A stretch of DNA of 64,000 nucleotides from Martinezella miluonensis. Its GTDB lineage: Bacteria > Pseudomonadota > Alphaproteobacteria > Rhizobiales > Rhizobiaceae. The notes under the pieces are model-generated. The model had not been told where the DNA came from and searched no databases. It saw only the letters and a list, made by a program, of their open reading frames with translations. Each line of letters starts with the position of its first letter. The stretch's first letter is position 1. The stretch spans positions 1 through 64,000 of the forward strand of contig NZ_FMAH01000019.1 in assembly GCF_900094545.1 (NCBI RefSeq), in the 5' to 3' direction. The position numbers and the translations under genes were made by a program. Positions 50,044 through 57,139 of the stretch are shown here, piece after piece.

Positions 50044-50340
50044 ATGCTTACCACCCATCGCGATTGCAAGCATCACGTCAAGAGGAATGCGATTCCATCT
50101 CTCGGCGAGATAGAGGGGCGCGTTGCTGTTCTGGAAATAGTCGCTCAATCTGCTTTGACCCACGTCTTCGATGAAGGAGAAGTGGACTTTGACGCAGCGT
50201 TTCTGTCTCAAATCCGCAGGGCCATGCATCGCAAATGTAAGGAGCTGAAGCTGGACGGCGAGGATACGGCGTCAGCACTTTCTTACGCAGAGGAATTGAT
50301 CGAGGCCGCAGTGAATTCGTCGCATCCAATCCACCAATGA
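50044..50340 (+). CDS. Small hypothetical protein (98 residues)
   Basis: Begins MLTTHRDCKHHVKRNAIPSL, then EIEGRVAVLEIVAQSALTHVFDEGEVDFDAAFLSQIRRAMHRKCKELKLDG and an acidic helical end. No signal or membrane segment; predicted mostly helical. AAGGAG lies 9 nt before the ATG. Not recognised. Its stop overlaps the ATG of a 48-residue membrane peptide (50337-50340), which supports both being real and co-translated. Confidence 0.7.
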   Translation: MLTTHRDCKHHVKRNAIPSLGEIEGRVAVLEIVAQSALTHVFDEGEVDFDAAFLSQIRRAMHRKCKELKLDGEDTASALSYAEELIEAAVNSSHPIHQ

Positions 50341-50483
50341 TGCCTTCCGGGCCAAGATATATTTTGTTTCTGATGGTGGCGCTGACGTTTGTGCTCGGCG
50401 TCCTTCTCTTTCTTGCGCCCCGCGCGTCGATCGACAAACTTCAGCACCCGGCTCAATCCTCTGAGCGCAAAAATCCGCAGTGA
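50337..50483 (+). CDS. Small membrane protein (48 residues) coupled to the preceding gene
   Basis: MMPSGPRYILFLMVALTFVL and on through GVLLFLAP: one transmembrane segment (~residues 8-28) and a polar C-terminal tail (RASIDKLQHPAQSSERKNPQ). ATGA overlap with the upstream gene. Unrecognised; perhaps an anchor or partner for the 98-residue protein. Confidence 0.55.
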   Translation: MMPSGPRYILFLMVALTFVLGVLLFLAPRASIDKLQHPAQSSERKNPQ

Positions 50484-50647
50484 TGTTTCATAACGAGACC
50501 GTGTCGCATTAAGAGACAAAGCGCCTGTATCATCTCAGGAGCATATTAACGTCGAGAAATGATCGCGATTGCAAATCCCAAAAATCAAAGCAGTGTTTGC
50601 TACACCCGCCGCCTCGGCTCCAGCCCTAACCATGAATGGTCTAGCGA

Positions 50648-50854
50648 ATGTCTATGATGGTCAACGCGCCTCTCTATTCCGACGATATCGACGTTCTTGC
50701 AAGCGCGCTCTTTGCTTGGTGTGCCGAACGCAGCATTAGATTGCAAAGTCAAGAAGGTCTGTCCGCTGCAAACGTGGCCATCAATCTTTACAATGCTGGT
50801 TACCAGACACAGGACCGGCTTCTTGGCGCCCTACACAATCATGATTTTCATTAG
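50648..50854 (+). CDS. Small hypothetical protein (68 residues)
   Basis: MSMMVNAPLYSDDIDVLASA, then LFAWCAERSIRLQSQEGLSAANVAINLYNAGYQTQDRLLGALHNHDFH. Soluble, helical, one Cys. The composition and GC3 pattern look genuinely coding, but I know no family for it and the SD is weak. Confidence 0.5.
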   Translation: MSMMVNAPLYSDDIDVLASALFAWCAERSIRLQSQEGLSAANVAINLYNAGYQTQDRLLGALHNHDFH

Positions 50855-50946
50855 GGCATAACTGATATTGCCGTTCGAAGGCGAAGAACAAGCCGCGACG
50901 AGCTTGGCCTCGTCGGTCAGTGTTTAGAATTGGCGCAATCTCGCCT

Positions 50947-51366
50947 TCATCCCGCCGCCGCTTTTCGCAGCACCCCGGAGATGCACTCACGCTCTACGAG
51001 AATCCCGGGCCATTCGTCCTCATAGTATGGGGAATCATAGATAAGCGTGAAAGGGCCGCGATAACCAACCGCGTTGGACAGCTCTATGCAACGAACATAG
51101 TCCGCTAAATCGAGACCGGTAGTCGAATAGCGTTCCTTCGCGTGGCAGAGCTCAGCCCGCCCCATGATCTTCGCCAGATCTTCGTACTTGCCGACGCGCT
51201 CCCAATTTCCGAAATCACCATTGAGACCAACTTTTCCGCCTAAGGCGTCGAGAACACGGTTAACTTCGCTCGGCCCAGGCAACAGGTCGAACCAGTTTTC
51301 GGCGCGGCTGGCGACACCCTTGGAGAACGATGGCTCTGCAAGGAATGAAGATCTTGACGAAGATGA
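50947..51366 (-). pseudogene. 3' remnant of a sugar phosphate isomerase/epimerase (TIM barrel)
   Basis: The minus-strand frame has no ATG and is bounded by a stop at about 51370. It encodes FSKGVASRAENWFDLLPGPS and then EVNRVLDALGGKVGLNGDFGNW...DLAKIMGRAELCHAKERYS...YRGPFTLIYDSPYYEDEWPGI. This is the C-terminal half of a xylose-isomerase-like TIM barrel, with the metal-binding DFGNW and CHAKE segments. The N-terminal ~150-170 residues are missing, so it is a decayed gene. Confidence 0.7.
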
Positions 51367-51553
51367 TGATTAATAGTTTGAAATCACTGGGAAATATCGC
51401 AATTCCTTGTCCGACAAAATGAGTGAAGTTGTCTCCAGTTCATAGCAACATACCTCAGCTCGCGGCGTATCAATGACCCAGATACGCAATGGGATCCGGT
51501 CGAGCAAACAATCTGAAGTAGGGTTCCGCTATACTTTCGGAGCTTGCCATGGA

Positions 51554-52315
51554 ATGCATAGCACCGCCGAACTCACCGATGTTGATCAACCGCAGCGGAG
51601 ACGGCGTCTGATAACGGCGACGAAGAGCGAGCGGGAAAGCACATTGGAACGTAGCCAGGACAGCATCGCGAATCTCGACTGGGTGCGGCAGTTCATTGCT
51701 GCCAATCTTCCGATTCTGCCCGTTCCCGGCGTTCCGGAAATTCGCCTGCACAAAGCAGGCCCGCATAGCGGATTGCGGCGCCTTGCAGAGAGAGATCCGC
51801 AATTCGGCTCGCCCTACTGGGCACATCATTGGGGAGGAGGCCTGGTCCTGGCCCGGTACCTCTTTGACAGATCGGAAGTCGTCGCTGGCCACCGCGTGCT
51901 CGACCTCGGCGCCGGCTCGGGAATCGTGGGCATCGCAGCCGCAAAGAGCGGCGCTCGGGAAGTGTACGCTGCCGACGTCGATCCCTATGCCATTGCAGCC
52001 ATCGGGCTTAATGCAGCGCTTAATGAGGTCGCCATCAAAGCCACCCTCGCCGACCTGACGACCGGCGAGCCGCCCGCAGTCGATATCATCTGTGTCGGCG
52101 ATCTTTTCTACGAAGAAGCACTTGCGAAGTGCGTCACCGGATTTCTGGATCGCTGCCTGGCGCAGGGCATAAAGGTTTTGATCGGCGACCCATGGCGCGC
52201 CCATCTCCCGGCATCGAGACTTCGGTTTTTGGCGGAATATACCGTGCCGGATTTTGGCGAAGCCGCGGCAAGCCCCCGGCGAAGCGGTGTTTTCGCCAGC
52301 AATATGTCATCGTGA
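51554..52315 (+). CDS. Class I methyltransferase, EtfB lysine methyltransferase (METTL20-like)
   Basis: About 253 residues. FGSPYWAHHWGGGLVLARYL, VLDLGAGSGIVGIAAAKSGAREVYAADVDPYAIAAIGLNAALN and VDIICVGDLFYEEALA match the METTL20/METTL23-type protein lysine methyltransferases, including the D-x-F/Y motif (DLFY). An Agrobacterium homologue is known to methylate electron-transfer flavoprotein beta. The conserved part starts near residue 30 of this call. True start uncertain: ATG 51473, ATG 51554 or TTG 51644. Often annotated as a PrmA-like protein, but the domain order differs. Confidence 0.78.
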   Translation: MHSTAELTDVDQPQRRRRLITATKSERESTLERSQDSIANLDWVRQFIAANLPILPVPGVPEIRLHKAGPHSGLRRLAERDPQFGSPYWAHHWGGGLVLARYLFDRSEVVAGHRVLDLGAGSGIVGIAAAKSGAREVYAADVDPYAIAAIGLNAALNEVAIKATLADLTTGEPPAVDIICVGDLFYEEALAKCVTGFLDRCLAQGIKVLIGDPWRAHLPASRLRFLAEYTVPDFGEAAASPRRSGVFASNMSS

Positions 52316-52708
52316 AAGGTGAAGGCGATTGGGAACGTCGGCAATGGCAAAATCCGGGTTCGGACCGTTTATGCCGCCGCAGTCTAGACTCTCAACTTCG
52401 CACGCCGGCGATTGCCGCGCTCCAGCTGCTTGGCAAGTTCGGCAAGCTCCGGGCTTGCCGCATCGAACACCGGTTTGGCATCATCGGCCAGCCAATGCCT
52501 TTCGTGTTTGGTTATTCGGGCGATGAGCGAGGATAGCCTCCGCGGCACGCTCTACGAAGTTCGATCTGGCAGCGCATCGATGGTCGATGGCAGATGATAT
52601 TTCATCAGGGCACACTCACCACGCCACATCCCTGATGCTCCAAGATCATCCAGGCAGCAGAGCGATTACCCAGGGGCAAAGGCGTCATCCTATACGAACA
52701 TATGAAGC
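52316..52708. other. 390-bp spacer between methyltransferase and response-regulator genes
   Basis: It holds only the possible 54-residue minus-strand frame listed separately. The remainder (52550-52708) shows no coding signal or structure that I can identify. Confidence 0.5.
52384..52548 (-). CDS. Possible small protein (54 residues)
   Basis: GTG-initiated frame reading (M)PRRLSSLIARITKHERHWL, then ADDAKPVFDAASPELAELAKQLERGNRRRAKLRV. Codon choice is GC3-rich and the sequence is amphipathic-helical with a basic tail, which looks coding. There is no clear SD, and a stop lies two codons upstream. It could be a genuine small gene or the tail of a decayed one. Confidence 0.4.
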   Translation of the reverse strand: MPRRLSSLIARITKHERHWLADDAKPVFDAASPELAELAKQLERGNRRRAKLRV

Positions 52709-53371
52709 CTAACGTGACCGGGGTGTAACGCCGCTGCCCTTGCCGTCGGCGGTTGCGTCGGACAATCCAAGACTATCTGCCATTCTGATGAGGTCGGCGA
52801 TGGAGTCTGCTCGCATCTTGCGCATGACTTGGCCACGATGAACCTTCACGGTGATCTCGCTCAAACCGATTTCGGCGGCGATCTGCTTATTCAGGAGGCC
52901 ACGCGCCACGAGGGACATCACCTCACGCTCGCGCGGCGTCAACGACGCGAAATGTTCGTGAAGATCGACTGCGGCGGCTTCCTTGCGAAGACGGGCGCGA
53001 TCCACATCTAAAGCCTGCCGGATTGCGTCGAGAAGATCCTGTTCGCGAAAGGGCTTTAGAAGAAACTCCACCGCGCCGGCCTTCATGGCCCGCACGGACA
53101 TCGGCACATCGCCATGGCCGGTAAGAAAGATGATCGGCGTCAGATAACCAGCCTTTGCAAGCTCATCCTGAAAGTCGAGACCGCTTGCATCCGGCATCCG
53201 AACGTCGAGGACGATGCAGGCCGGGCTGTTCGAGCGCGGATGCAGAAGAAAATCGCGCGGCGAAGCGAAGCCGCGCGTTTCATAGCCGACAGAACGCAGG
53301 AGGCTATCCAGCCCGTCGCGCACGGACGGATCATCATCGATCACATAGACGGCCGGTCGCTGTTCTTGCAT
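52709..53371 (-). CDS. FixJ/NarL-type response regulator
   Basis: 220 residues. Receiver domain: acidic DDD near the N-terminus (VYVIDDDPSVRDGL), phosphoacceptor Asp56 in CIVLDVRMP, switch Thr in IIFLTGHGD, Lys in EFLLKPF. LuxR-type HTH: SLTPREREVMSLVARGLLNKQIAAEIGLSEITVKVHRGQVMRKM. The linker and HTH look like FixJ. It lies 3 nt after the histidine kinase stop and so is its partner. Targets unknown; the neighbouring mgtC is a candidate. Confidence 0.93.
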   Translation of the reverse strand: MQEQRPAVYVIDDDPSVRDGLDSLLRSVGYETRGFASPRDFLLHPRSNSPACIVLDVRMPDASGLDFQDELAKAGYLTPIIFLTGHGDVPMSVRAMKAGAVEFLLKPFREQDLLDAIRQALDVDRARLRKEAAAVDLHEHFASLTPREREVMSLVARGLLNKQIAAEIGLSEITVKVHRGQVMRKMRADSIADLIRMADSLGLSDATADGKGSGVTPRSR

Positions 53372-53374
53372 ATC

Positions 53375-54439
53375 CTATCCTCTTGTCTTTCCATCCAGCG
53401 GCAGGGTGAAGCCAAATACGGTCCCATGAGGGAAGTTCGGTGCCGCATAGACGGTGCCACCGTGCGCTTCGATAATCGACCGGCTGATTGCAAGCCCCAT
53501 TCCCATGCCGTTCGGCTTGGTCGTGTAGAAAGCCTCGAATATTCTGTCGAGCCTGGCAGGCGCCACACCGATGCCTGTGTCGCGCACGCTGACCGTAATT
53601 TTGCTCTCGGCGGCGGCGGCGCTGACAAGCAACTCACGAGCCCCCGCATCGACATCCGCCAGGGCCTCGATCGCATTCATCACGAAATTGAGGATCACCT
53701 GCTGAAGCTGCACGCGATCGCCAGCCACGAACGGCAGATCACTCGCCAGCTCGGTGCGAAGAAGGATCTGGTTCTTCCGGATTTCGCCGCGAACGAGCTC
53801 CAACACGTCGCCAATCGCCTCGGTCAGATCAAACGTATCGCGCGAAGGGGATGAGCGGGCGACGAGCCTGCGAACGCGGCCGATGACGTCACCCGCCCGG
53901 CCTGCATCCATGACGATCCGCTCGATGGCCCGCCGCGCCTCTTCCTGGTCGGCAGGCGTGGCCGCAAGCCATCTAAGCGCGGCGTTGCCATTCGCTGTGA
54001 TCGCCGTAATCGGCTGGCTGACCTCATGGGCAATGGATGTGCCGAGCTCGCCGACAATCATCAGGCGCGACATCCGTGCGAGTTCGGATTGCGCCGCCCT
54101 CGCTCTTGCATCAAACGTCTCGATCCTGATCGCCAGATAGGTCGTCGCACCTATGGCAACCAGACTGAGGATGCCATTGATCAGGCCGGCATGGGAAGCG
54201 CCGTGGCGTGTCAGAAAATAGCTCAATACCGTAAGGGCTGCACAGACAATGCCGACGACCGCAATCGCTCCGGTTCGTCCGAAGTTAACCGATAGCAGGA
54301 TCACCGAAACATAGAGAACGGCAAACGCAATCTCCAAATCCGTGATGGTATCGCCGACAAAGATAACGCCTGCAAGAACCGCAATGCCGAGCCAGAGCAA
54401 GGGCATATCGAAAAGATACTTCAGAAACTCGCGCCTCAT
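53375..54439 (-). CDS. Membrane sensor histidine kinase
   Basis: 354 residues. N-terminal five to six hydrophobic helices (LLWLGIAVLAGVIFVGDTITDLEIAFAVLYVSVILLSV...) without a periplasmic or PAS domain, then a HisKA domain with phosphoacceptor His138 in GTSIAHEVSQPITAI, and an ATPase domain: N box NFVMNAIEAL, G1 DTGIGVAP, G2 GMGMGLAISRSII. The kinase core is FixL-like. Start ATG 54439 (MRREFLKYLF) was chosen over 54490. Forms an operon with the FixJ-like regulator. The signal is not apparent; an in-membrane stimulus is possible. Confidence 0.92.
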   Translation of the reverse strand: MRREFLKYLFDMPLLWLGIAVLAGVIFVGDTITDLEIAFAVLYVSVILLSVNFGRTGAIAVVGIVCAALTVLSYFLTRHGASHAGLINGILSLVAIGATTYLAIRIETFDARARAAQSELARMSRLMIVGELGTSIAHEVSQPITAITANGNAALRWLAATPADQEEARRAIERIVMDAGRAGDVIGRVRRLVARSSPSRDTFDLTEAIGDVLELVRGEIRKNQILLRTELASDLPFVAGDRVQLQQVILNFVMNAIEALADVDAGARELLVSAAAAESKITVSVRDTGIGVAPARLDRIFEAFYTTKPNGMGMGLAISRSIIEAHGGTVYAAPNFPHGTVFGFTLPLDGKTRG

Positions 54440-54557
54440 GCCTTTCGTCCTTGTATCAGCGTTTCGGCACGTAGAGTGCGCGAAAGGCAAACTGCCTCAG
54501 CCGAAGTCCGAACACAACCGCAGCCTTCAACCGCCTCATCAGCCTATAGCGCTGATT

Positions 54558-55277
54558 TTATTCGATGAGAGCCTCGGCCCGCCAGCGTGCAGCCGTCACC
54601 TGTGGCTCGAGACTGAGCCGTCCAACGATATGTTCAAGCGCAGCGTCTTCACGGTGGTCGGCAGTAACGATCGCCGTCACCTCCACTCGGTCGCTATCTT
54701 CGATATTGACGCTGTCCAGTTGCTGAAGATGCAGCTTGGCCGAACCGAACCCCTGAAGCATCAACGCGCGAACATGAGCCTCACCCTCATTCCTGCAAAC
54801 CGCCGTCACCGTATATCGAACAATGAGCTCCGTGGTTGCTATGGATTGCCGGGCAATCACTTGGATCAAGGGACGCAGCGCCAGATTGACCAGAATGACA
54901 AAGGCTGTCGCTATAAGGGCATGCAGGGGATAGCCAGCGCCGGCCACAAGGCCGACAGCCGCCGAACACCAGAGCGTCGCGGCCGTATTGAGACCCCGAA
55001 CATTAAGCCCTTCCTTAAAGATGACGCCAGCTCCAAGAAAGCCGATCCCGGAGACGACCTGCGCCGCCACCCGGGTCGGGCTGCCATCTCCTGGAAAGAG
55101 GCCCGCAAAATTGACGTATATGGCCGCTCCCAAGGCAACGAGCGTATTCGTCCGCAAGCCTGCGAGGCGCTGCCTCCATTGCCGTTCAAAACCGATAATG
55201 GCCCCAAACGCGAAGGCCGTACCCAGATTGAGAGCGATTTGATCAAGTTCGACGGTCATAATTGTCGTTCCAGGCAT
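54558..55277 (-). CDS. mgtC: MgtC/SapB-family membrane protein
   Basis: 239 residues. Four to five N-terminal helices with the family signatures GTAFAFGAIIGFERQWRQRLAGLRTNTLVALGAAIYV and AAQVVSGIGFLGAGVIFKEGLNVRGLNTAATLWCSAAVG, followed by a soluble ACT-like C-terminal domain. MgtC homologues aid growth in low Mg2+ and at membrane stress, and in pathogens survival in macrophages. It lies just upstream of the two-component genes on the same strand but is separated by 118 nt. Confidence 0.9.
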   Translation of the reverse strand: MPGTTIMTVELDQIALNLGTAFAFGAIIGFERQWRQRLAGLRTNTLVALGAAIYVNFAGLFPGDGSPTRVAAQVVSGIGFLGAGVIFKEGLNVRGLNTAATLWCSAAVGLVAGAGYPLHALIATAFVILVNLALRPLIQVIARQSIATTELIVRYTVTAVCRNEGEAHVRALMLQGFGSAKLHLQQLDSVNIEDSDRVEVTAIVTADHREDAALEHIVGRLSLEPQVTAARWRAEALIE

Positions 55278-55786
55278 AATAATTGAAGAGACGCCGGCGT
55301 TGGCTGCGCCGGAGAATGACGAGGCTCTTTCTATTGAGGAATGCCGCCCAGCGAAGCAGCGTGCGCGTCTGGTTTACTGATAGAAAACCGGTGAAAAACA
55401 GTCGAGTAGCGCCTAGCATGAGCCAGTGCGCACCCCATACGAGCGCCCGCATGGCCACCAATCCGGCATAATCCTTCGGACGCTCCATTCGTGTCCGAAA
55501 GCGCCTCCTCCCACCCGAGTGCCGCGGTTTTCCCGCGCCAGGCTTGTTTCGGTTATTCCTGCTGCGAGCCTCCAGAAAGCAGCCAAGTTCTTCGTTGTTT
55601 CTGGGCATGACGATCCATCCCCCAGCCGGAAAGGCCGCGCGAGTGCAGGTCGCCACCGTTGGCAATCTGCCGGAATTCCCTGCGCTAGGTCCTGCCTTGG
55701 CTGCTTATCAAGTTCAAAAAAAATAATGGGGTCGCTCGCCGCCTCAGCCAGCGGCGACCCTGCAGCATTCGACCCGACAGCTTGTT
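55278..55786. other. 500-bp region without a convincing gene
   Basis: Between mgtC and the ABC operon end. A minus-strand frame (ending at 55243 inside mgtC) contains a hydrophobic stretch, ALVWGAHWLMLGATRLFFTGFL, but it overlaps mgtC, lacks an SD and looks spurious. The left-hand end of the region contains the ABC operon terminator. Confidence 0.5.
55716..55760 (-). terminator. Terminator of the ABC transporter operon
   Basis: On the minus strand GGGTCGC (55760-55754) pairs with GCGACCC (55735-55729) around an inner G/C-rich stem, followed by CATTATTTTTTTT. Confidence 0.8.
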
Positions 55787-57118
55787 TCAACTCGGGTTCT
55801 CCAGCGTGAACAGGTCGGCATTCTCGTCATAGGCGAAATATTCGGCGTAGCGGGCCCAGTTCGTGACCGCCTTGATGGTGGTGTCTGCGTAATCTTCCGA
55901 CATGTAGTCCTCGAGTTCGTCGCGGAACCGCCGAGCCGGGGCGCGATGGGTCGGACGCTCGTCGAGCACGCGACGGATATGCGCGGCAAGCGGCACATAG
56001 GTCGCCAGATGCTGCTCGAAGAGCTTCTTGCGCTCATCGACATCGCTGTCGGAGAAACGCAGGCCGGGTGCGGTCAACTTGATGTCACCCCCTTCGAGAT
56101 CGGCAAAGCGCAGAAGCTGCAGGATTTCCGCGACGGGGAACAGATCATCGATGCCGAGATGCAGATGCGTGGCCAGCGGCGGCAGGTCGGCCTGACCGCG
56201 ATAAGGTTCGGCGGCAAGCGTCTCGATAAGACCGGACATCAGGTTGGTCGAGACCCGCGGCAGTGCCATGGCGATACCGGTGCCGGGGAAGAGACCGTCG
56301 CGTGTCGGCGCTCCGGTCTTCACCGTCATCCGAGCATAGATGTCTTCGACCAACATACGGAATGCCGGGTCGAGGCGGTTGCGCGGCTGCGGCAGATCCA
56401 CCTTGATTTCAGCGATCACACGGCCGGGATTTGATCCGAAGATCAGGATGCGGTCGCACATCAGCACCGCTTCTTCGATGTTGTGCGTCACCATCAGAAC
56501 CGACTCGATCGGCATGCGGCCTTCGCACCACAGGTCGAGAAGGTCAGTACGAAGCGTTTCCGCGGTCAAGACGTCGAGCGCGGAAAACGGCTCGTCCATC
56601 AGCAGCACTTTCGGCCGAACGACAAGCGCACGGGCAAGGCCGACACGTTGACGCATGCCGCCCGACAACTCTTTCGGATAGGCGCTTTCGAAGCCGTCGA
56701 GACCGATCAGGTCGATGGCGGCCAGTGCGCGCTTGCGGCGTTCCGACGAAGCGACACCCTGAGCCTCGAGGCCGAGTTCAACATTCTGCAGCACCGTCAG
56801 CCACGGAAACAGGGCGAAGCTCTGAAAGACGACAGCGACATCGGAATTGGGGCCAACCACCGGCCGGCCGGCGAAGGTGATCTCACCTTTGCTGGGACGG
56901 ATCAGGCCGGCGATGGCGCGCAGCAGCGTGGACTTGCCCGAACCGGAGCGGCCAAGCAGACCGACGATTTCATTCGGGTAGAGCTGAAGGTCGACATTAT
57001 CGAGTACGACCAGCGAACCCGAAGTTCCCTTGTCGTATGTCTGGCAGACCTGCTTGGCCAGAACCAGCGGCGTGCCATTTGCAATATCGACCTTTTTGGA
57101 GACGACAGCGTTTTCCAT
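55787..57118 (-). CDS. Nitrate/sulfonate/bicarbonate-type ABC ATPase with C-terminal AAA-associated domain
   Basis: 443 residues. Residues ~15-270 are an ABC domain: Walker A GRSGSGKST, Q-loop FQSFALFPWLTVLQNVELGL, signature LSGGMRQRVGLARAL, Walker B VLLMDEPFSALD, switch LMVTHNIEEAV. Residues ~300-443 are the AAA-associated domain (LIETLAAEPYRGQADLPPLATHLHLGIDDLFPVAEILQLL...EDYMSEDYADTTIKAVTNWARYAEYFAYDE), a winged-helix-like add-on found in a subgroup of these ATPases. Start ATG 57118 has GGAG 8 nt upstream. Substrate unknown. Confidence 0.9.
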   Translation of the reverse strand: MENAVVSKKVDIANGTPLVLAKQVCQTYDKGTSGSLVVLDNVDLQLYPNEIVGLLGRSGSGKSTLLRAIAGLIRPSKGEITFAGRPVVGPNSDVAVVFQSFALFPWLTVLQNVELGLEAQGVASSERRKRALAAIDLIGLDGFESAYPKELSGGMRQRVGLARALVVRPKVLLMDEPFSALDVLTAETLRTDLLDLWCEGRMPIESVLMVTHNIEEAVLMCDRILIFGSNPGRVIAEIKVDLPQPRNRLDPAFRMLVEDIYARMTVKTGAPTRDGLFPGTGIAMALPRVSTNLMSGLIETLAAEPYRGQADLPPLATHLHLGIDDLFPVAEILQLLRFADLEGGDIKLTAPGLRFSDSDVDERKKLFEQHLATYVPLAAHIRRVLDERPTHRAPARRFRDELEDYMSEDYADTTIKAVTNWARYAEYFAYDENADLFTLENPS

Positions 57119-57139
57119 GTTCATTTCTCCGATCTGTGA

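Noticed and set aside
55243-55665. 140-codon minus-strand frame with a hydrophobic stretch
   Set aside because: Overlaps mgtC, has no SD, and its start region is low complexity. A small membrane protein cannot be excluded.
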